Assembly: GCF_015207245.1 (NCBI RefSeq) | Contig: NZ_JADEXF010000059.1 | Coordinates: forward strand, 1 to 9,571 | Length of the DNA: 9,571 nucleotides | Direction: 5' to 3' | From: Nostoc cf. edaphicum LEGE 07299 | Lineage (GTDB): Bacteria > Cyanobacteriota > Cyanobacteriia > Cyanobacteriales > Nostocaceae | In this document: positions 6,547 to 9,571 of the stretch, in pieces | Layout of the letters: each line of letters begins with the position of its first letter | How positions within the stretch are numbered: position 1 is the stretch's first letter | The notes under the pieces: generated by a model | Told to the model about the DNA's origin: nothing | Databases searched by the model: none | What the model saw: the letters and a program-made list of their open reading frames with translations, nothing else | Program-made: the position numbers and the translations under genes

Positions 6547-6708
6547 ATGATTAGGATTCTTATAGTTACGCATGGCGAGGTTCGCCAAGCAGGTGGTGAT
6601 GTAATCCGAACATCCGGTAGAAGTGCTAATCATGCAACATTGAGGGGTTTAAACCCGCAGCAAATTAGTCAACTCCTTACACCTACTGTTCCTAATCCAG
6701 CAAAATAG
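6547..6708 (+). CDS. Short ORF of unknown status, 53 residues
   Basis: An ATG directly after an in-frame TAA opens 53 codons ending at TAG 6706-6708. The peptide starts MIRILIVTHGEVRQAGG and includes SGRSANHATLRGLNPQQ and a PTVPNPAK tail. I do not recognise it and see no ribosome-binding site. It lies 85 bases after the TIR gene and 24 bases before the next gene on the same strand. It may be a real small gene, or the leftover C-terminus of a larger decayed gene whose immunity or partner gene is the 86-residue one downstream. Both readings are inference. Confidence 0.35.
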   Translation: MIRILIVTHGEVRQAGGDVIRTSGRSANHATLRGLNPQQISQLLTPTVPNPAK

Positions 6709-6732
6709 CAGTTATAGTTTGGATTATTTAGA

Positions 6733-6993
6733 ATGATTACCCCTAGAGTTTTTGCAGATTTTCAGAATGCTGATGCTGAAGGGCGTTTGCGTTTGAACAG
6801 TATTGGTACAATCGAAGACTTGGCCAATCAAAGTATTGAGCTAGGAGATGGACAGTTGCTCACGGTATATAGCGAGGATTTGGAAGTTGATGGAGTGGTG
6901 CAGTTCTCTGAAGAGGAGAAGTTGTGGGTTGCTGCCATTGATTGGCATCGAATCAGACAAGTTGAGGATTTTGTTGTGCAGGCACAAGTTTGA
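6733..6993 (+). CDS. Small hypothetical protein, 86 residues
   Basis: The product is an acidic, soluble protein without signal peptide, cysteines or membrane segment. MITPRVFADFQNADAEGRLR is followed by a middle LGDGQLLTVYSEDLEVDGVV and then EEKLWVAAIDW. The alternation of strands suggests a small beta-rich fold. I recall similar short proteins beginning TPRVFVDFxNADxxGR(L/V)RLN in cyanobacteria and some planctomycetes, with no known function. The ATG follows a stop in the same frame 18 bases upstream, so the start cannot lie much earlier. It follows the TIR gene and the short 53-codon ORF on the same strand and converges on the nucleoside hydrolase gene with a 29-base gap. Confidence 0.7.
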   Translation: MITPRVFADFQNADAEGRLRLNSIGTIEDLANQSIELGDGQLLTVYSEDLEVDGVVQFSEEEKLWVAAIDWHRIRQVEDFVVQAQV

Positions 6994-7022
6994 GTATCCA
7001 CGCCAGCTAGTTTTTTAGTTTT

Positions 7023-7946
7023 TTACCTAGCCCATTGCTGCAAGATGTAATCATAAAAAGCCTCTTTATTTACCTTATCCATCGCATAAATCTTTCGACC
7101 ACCAGGAACTACTTTAGTACGCCCCTGACTCAGACCAGTGGTGATAATTTCTGTTTCCCATTCGCGCAATTGATAAAATTCTGGATGTCCCAAATAAGCA
7201 GTTGCCAACACATCCCAAAAATAATAATCTTGGGGAATAACTAGTGCATAACATTGTCCGGCTAAATCAGAGATGGGATAGTGGCGTTGTCGTCCCATTT
7301 TGTATACTAACTCCGATGTGACTGGGACATTGTTAGTCAAATCCAAAGGACACATAATAATTTCAATTTGCGTTTGCCATACCTGCGCTGCTGAAACTGC
7401 GTCCCAATAAACATTCCATTCGGCAGAACCATCTTGTCCCGCTTCTAAGCTTTTTTCTACATTGCCACCAACATTTAATGCACCTCCCATCCACACAATT
7501 TTGTGAATTTTGGCTTCAATGTCCGGTGCTTTGTCTAAAGCTGCGGCTACCGTCGTCAAAGGGCCAGTTACCATCAACGTTACGGGGTCTGATGCGTCAC
7601 GTAACACCTGTATCATGAAATCTTGACCTGTTTCAGCAACCAATGGCGTAGTGATGGTTTTGCTTTGATTGAGAATGGGGAGATGGTCAACAATAAACGA
7701 ATCACGGCGATAGAGAGTAGGAAATGGATTAATCCCGCGCACAGTGCTTTCTGCTACCGGGATATGAGAAAATCCCATCAAATCGATAATTTTACGTGTG
7801 GCGCTAACAGCTGGTTGAACGTAGCAATCTGCTGGAGTGACGACAACACCAAGGAGTTCAATACCATCCATCCTCAACAGCAGCATAGTTGCCAGATAAT
7901 CATCTACACCGCCATCGTGATCCATTAATACAAGTTGTTTTGTCAT
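7023..7946 (-). CDS. Nucleoside hydrolase (inosine-uridine preferring type)
   Basis: These calcium-dependent enzymes cleave the N-glycosidic bond of ribonucleosides, releasing ribose and the free base. The 307-residue length is typical. The metal-binding signature appears as MDHDGGVDDYLA at 8-19, with D9, D11, D15 and D16. TGPLT (127-131) and WMGGA (152-156) follow, then AEWNVYWD at 175-182, matching the family's AEFNxxxD substrate segment, and FWDVLA (243-248) with the late metal-site aspartate D245. All key residues appear present. Nucleobase preference cannot be read from the sequence. The gene is divergent from a cytosine deaminase gene only 14 bases away, suggesting a joint role in nucleoside salvage. 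Its upstream leader is pyrimidine-rich and lacks a Shine-Dalgarno sequence. Confidence 0.93.
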   Translation of the reverse strand: MTKQLVLMDHDGGVDDYLATMLLLRMDGIELLGVVVTPADCYVQPAVSATRKIIDLMGFSHIPVAESTVRGINPFPTLYRRDSFIVDHLPILNQSKTITTPLVAETGQDFMIQVLRDASDPVTLMVTGPLTTVAAALDKAPDIEAKIHKIVWMGGALNVGGNVEKSLEAGQDGSAEWNVYWDAVSAAQVWQTQIEIIMCPLDLTNNVPVTSELVYKMGRQRHYPISDLAGQCYALVIPQDYYFWDVLATAYLGHPEFYQLREWETEIITTGLSQGRTKVVPGGRKIYAMDKVNKEAFYDYILQQWAR

Positions 7947-7947
7947 A

Positions 7948-7954
7948 AAAGGAG
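7948..7954 (+). promoter_or_regulatory. Strong ribosome-binding site for the deaminase gene
   Basis: AAAGGAG ends six bases before the ATG at 7961 and occupies half of the 14-base gap between the divergent genes. It fixes the deaminase start. It also means both promoters must lie inside the opposite genes. Confidence 0.8.
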
Positions 7955-7960
7955 AATTAT

Positions 7961-8392
7961 ATGGATGAGTTTATGGAAGCTGCTATTCAAGAAGCAAAAA
8001 AAGGCAGACAAGAAGGTGGAATTCCTATTGGTTCGGTTCTCGTCAAGGATGGCAAAATTCTCGGCAGAGGACACAATAAACGTGTGCAAGACGGCGATCC
8101 TGTTACCCACGCCGAAATCGATTGTCTCCGCAATGCTGGGAGAGTTGGCAGTTATAGAGGTACAACACTCTATTCAACTTTAATGCCGTGTTACCTATGC
8201 GCTGGGGCAGTGGTACAATTTGGCATTAAAAAAGTCATCGCTGGAGAATCTAGAACTTTTCCTGGTGCTAAAGAATTTATGGTATCTCATGGTGTGGACG
8301 TTATCGATCTTAATCTTGACGAATGCGAACAAATGATGAGTGAGTTTATTGAAACTAACCCCGAACTTTGGAATGAAGATATTGGTAAATAG
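7961..8392 (+). CDS. Yeast-type cytosine deaminase family protein
   Basis: The 143-residue protein belongs to the zinc-dependent cytidine/deoxycytidylate deaminase superfamily. Zinc and proton-transfer motifs are HAE at 50-52 and PCYLC at 76-80. GHN at 37-39 supplies the pyrimidine-contacting asparagine. Overall it resembles fungal cytosine deaminase (Fcy1) more than tRNA adenosine deaminase: EGGIPIGSVL (18-27), TTLYSTLMPC (68-77) and the C-terminal ELWNEDIG (135-142), whose tryptophan and isoleucine correspond to the active-site lid in the yeast enzyme. The likely reaction is cytosine to uracil plus ammonia; related ring substrates are possible. The start is fixed by AAAGGAG six bases upstream. 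It is divergent from the nucleoside hydrolase gene, which could supply free cytosine. Its stop codon directly abuts a heptad repeat tract. Confidence 0.9.
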   Translation: MDEFMEAAIQEAKKGRQEGGIPIGSVLVKDGKILGRGHNKRVQDGDPVTHAEIDCLRNAGRVGSYRGTTLYSTLMPCYLCAGAVVQFGIKKVIAGESRTFPGAKEFMVSHGVDVIDLNLDECEQMMSEFIETNPELWNEDIGK

Positions 8393-8446
8393 TCATTGGT
8401 CATTGGTCATTGGTCATTGGTCATTGGTCATTGGTCATTGGTCATT
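8393..8446. repeat. TCATTGG heptad tandem repeat
   Basis: Seven perfect TCATTGG units start at 8393, 8400, 8407, 8414, 8421, 8428 and 8435, followed by a partial TCATT. The tract begins on the base after the deaminase stop codon. This is a short tandemly repeated repetitive sequence of the Nostocales type, prone to copy-number change. Confidence 0.97.
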
Positions 8447-8830
8447 AATTATCCTCCCCTGTTCCCCACTACCCACTATCCACCTTTTAAGGATAGGTTT
8501 TTTAAAATCAGCCAGTAGATAGAGTAATGTGATGTCTGGAAAAGCCACTGCGTTTACTGTCTTTCAATAGACATTTAATCCCAGAACGCATGGAATAGGT
8601 TTTGAAAGCGAAACCCAGAGACAATTTAGCAAAACCATCATATCATGTCAGCATAATTAGTTATGATTTAGATAGTCATTGCACCCCTATAATCATAGCG
8701 ATCGCAATCACTGATTGAAGTCCATGACATTAGTAAAATATTTATAATACTTAAGAAAGAAGCTGCAAATTATTTGATATTACACAATAATTTTAGTGAC
8801 TGTAACTAGCTAAAATTTAAAAGTGTGAAA
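8447..8830. other. Non-coding spacer before the amylase-family gene
   Basis: No convincing gene is seen on either strand. The left end holds a pyrimidine-rich stretch with cccacta-type heptads (about 8453-8485), which often accompany TCATTGG tracts in related genomes. A HIP1 site lies at 8698-8705. Two TATAAT hexamers, at 8688-8693 and 8743-8748, are candidate -10 elements for the downstream gene, but neither has a good -35 at normal spacing: GATTTA precedes the first by 17 bases, and TTGAAG precedes the second by 22. Confidence 0.5.
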
Positions 8831-9571
8831 ATGGCAAATTTAACTGAATTTACATTATTTGCTCCTCGCAACAAAGGAGCAGCTTTAATTGGATCTTTTT
8901 CAGATTGGAAAGAAGTTCCAATGTCAAAAGGTGAAGATGGTTATTTTCGCACTAAAATCAAACTGGAAGACGGCGTTTATCAATATAAATTTCGCATTCA
9001 AACCAAAAGCCCAAATTTTGCACTTGATGAATGGATAGATATCATTGATCCCAAAGCGACAGATGTTAATGAAATAGAAAAATACAGTATAGTACGCATT
9101 CAAGATGGTCAACGCATTGTTGATAATTACCTTTGGCAAAACGATGAAATACCGTTGCCTGATAACCGGGAATTAGTAATATATGAAATACACGTTGCTG
9201 ATTTTACTGGTGATGAAGTTGATTCTAACGAGCGAGGCAAATATTTAGGGATAATCGCTAAGTTAGATTATCTTTGCGAATTGGGAATTAATGCAATTGA
9301 ATTAATGCCAGTTAATGAGTACCCTGGTAATTATAACTGGGGCTATAAAGTTCGCCACTTCTTTGCTACAGAATCTAGTTACGGTTCAACAAAAGATTTA
9401 AAGCGATTAATTGACGAGTGTCATGGTAGAGGCATTCGCGTCTTTATGGATGGAATTTATAATCACACAGATGAAGAATGCCCTTTAATACTTATTGACC
9501 GAAATTACTGGTACTACGAACACAAACATTATCCTGAAGACCCAGATAATTACTGGGGGCCAGAGTTTAAC
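8831..9571 (+). CDS. GH13 alpha-amylase family enzyme, N-terminal part
   Basis: The first 247 codons are present and the frame is open at the right edge. Residues 1-95 form an early-set/CBM48-like module (FTLFAPRNKGAALIGSFSDW, then GVYQYKFRI at 48-56). The barrel begins at VIYEIHVADF (116-125), a GH13 signature, followed by GINAIELMPV (152-161), NWGY (169-172) and conserved region I as MDGIYNH at 206-212. The catalytic aspartate, glutamate and third acid lie beyond the window. Such enzymes act on alpha-1,4 or alpha-1,6 glucans. The layout fits branching or debranching relatives, or a smaller cyanobacterial alpha-amylase, and a specific activity cannot be assigned. The leader lacks a clear Shine-Dalgarno sequence. 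A GTG two codons earlier (8825) is an alternative start. Confidence 0.92.
   Translation, partial: MANLTEFTLFAPRNKGAALIGSFSDWKEVPMSKGEDGYFRTKIKLEDGVYQYKFRIQTKSPNFALDEWIDIIDPKATDVNEIEKYSIVRIQDGQRIVDNYLWQNDEIPLPDNRELVIYEIHVADFTGDEVDSNERGKYLGIIAKLDYLCELGINAIELMPVNEYPGNYNWGYKVRHFFATESSYGSTKDLKRLIDECHGRGIRVFMDGIYNHTDEECPLILIDRNYWYYEHKHYPEDPDNYWGPEFN

Noticed and set aside
7006..7031. gctag...ctagc between the convergent genes as a bidirectional terminator
   Set aside because: The stem is five bases and extends into the nucleoside hydrolase coding end. The T-rich loop is suggestive but too weak.
7623..8183. Plus-strand open frames at 7623-7928 and 7935-8183
   Set aside because: The first is antisense to the nucleoside hydrolase gene; the second overlaps the deaminase gene in another frame and lacks its motifs.
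8340..8522. Plus-strand open frame translating as repeated HWSLVIG units
   Set aside because: It is the TCATTGG heptad tract read in frame, begins inside the deaminase gene in another frame, and has no other protein character.
8560..8600. ctttcaat followed by aatccc, reminiscent of Nostoc CRISPR repeats
   Set aside because: Only one copy occurs, with no spacing pattern and no cas genes in the window.
8924..9139. Minus-strand open frame of 71 codons
   Set aside because: It is antisense to the N-terminal domain of the GH13 gene, whose frame continues unbroken to the window edge.

Overview
The window looks like chromosomal DNA from a filamentous, heterocyst-type cyanobacterium (Nostoc/Anabaena/Calothrix group). 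The case rests on seven copies of the HIP1 octamer GCGATCGC, short heptameric tandem repeats typical of Nostocales (GATTTTG units inside mnmE, TCATTGG units after the deaminase gene), degenerate 'actcataactcataa' intergenic repeats, and protein sequences of cyanobacterial character. No rRNA, tRNA, CRISPR array or intact transposase gene was seen.

Left part (1-2180): a doubtful open frame at the edge, an AT-rich palindrome, then mnmE (trmE) on the minus strand, which encodes a tRNA-modification GTPase with a heptad repeat translated inside its G domain. A repeat-rich spacer leads to a plus-strand gene for a 66-residue protein with four N-terminal cysteines. It is followed by a frameshifted minus-strand remnant of a Uma2-family (DUF820) gene.

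Centre-left (2177-4259): two minus-strand genes overlap by 17 bases and probably form an operon. The first encodes an enolase-superfamily dipeptide epimerase (L-Ala-D/L-Glu type) and the second a DUF1611 P-loop protein (DgcN-like). Together they point to metabolism of D-glutamate or murein peptides.

Centre (4260-6993): a divergent promoter region precedes a plus-strand pair, a Nudix hydrolase of the ADP-ribose pyrophosphatase type and, 19 bases later, a 500-residue multidomain protein ending in a TIR domain that keeps the putative catalytic glutamate. TIR enzymes cleave NAD+ to ADP-ribose products, and ADP-ribose is a typical substrate of this Nudix type, so the pair is the best candidate here for an undescribed signalling or defence module. 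Downstream lie a 53-codon ORF of unknown status and an 86-residue conserved-type hypothetical protein.

Right part (7023-9571): a nucleoside hydrolase (minus) and a yeast-type cytosine deaminase (plus) lie head to head, 14 bases apart, forming a probable pyrimidine-salvage pair (nucleoside to base, cytosine to uracil). A 438-base non-coding stretch with heptad repeats follows. The window ends in the first 247 codons of a GH13 alpha-amylase-family enzyme with an N-terminal carbohydrate-binding/early-set domain, which continues past the right edge.
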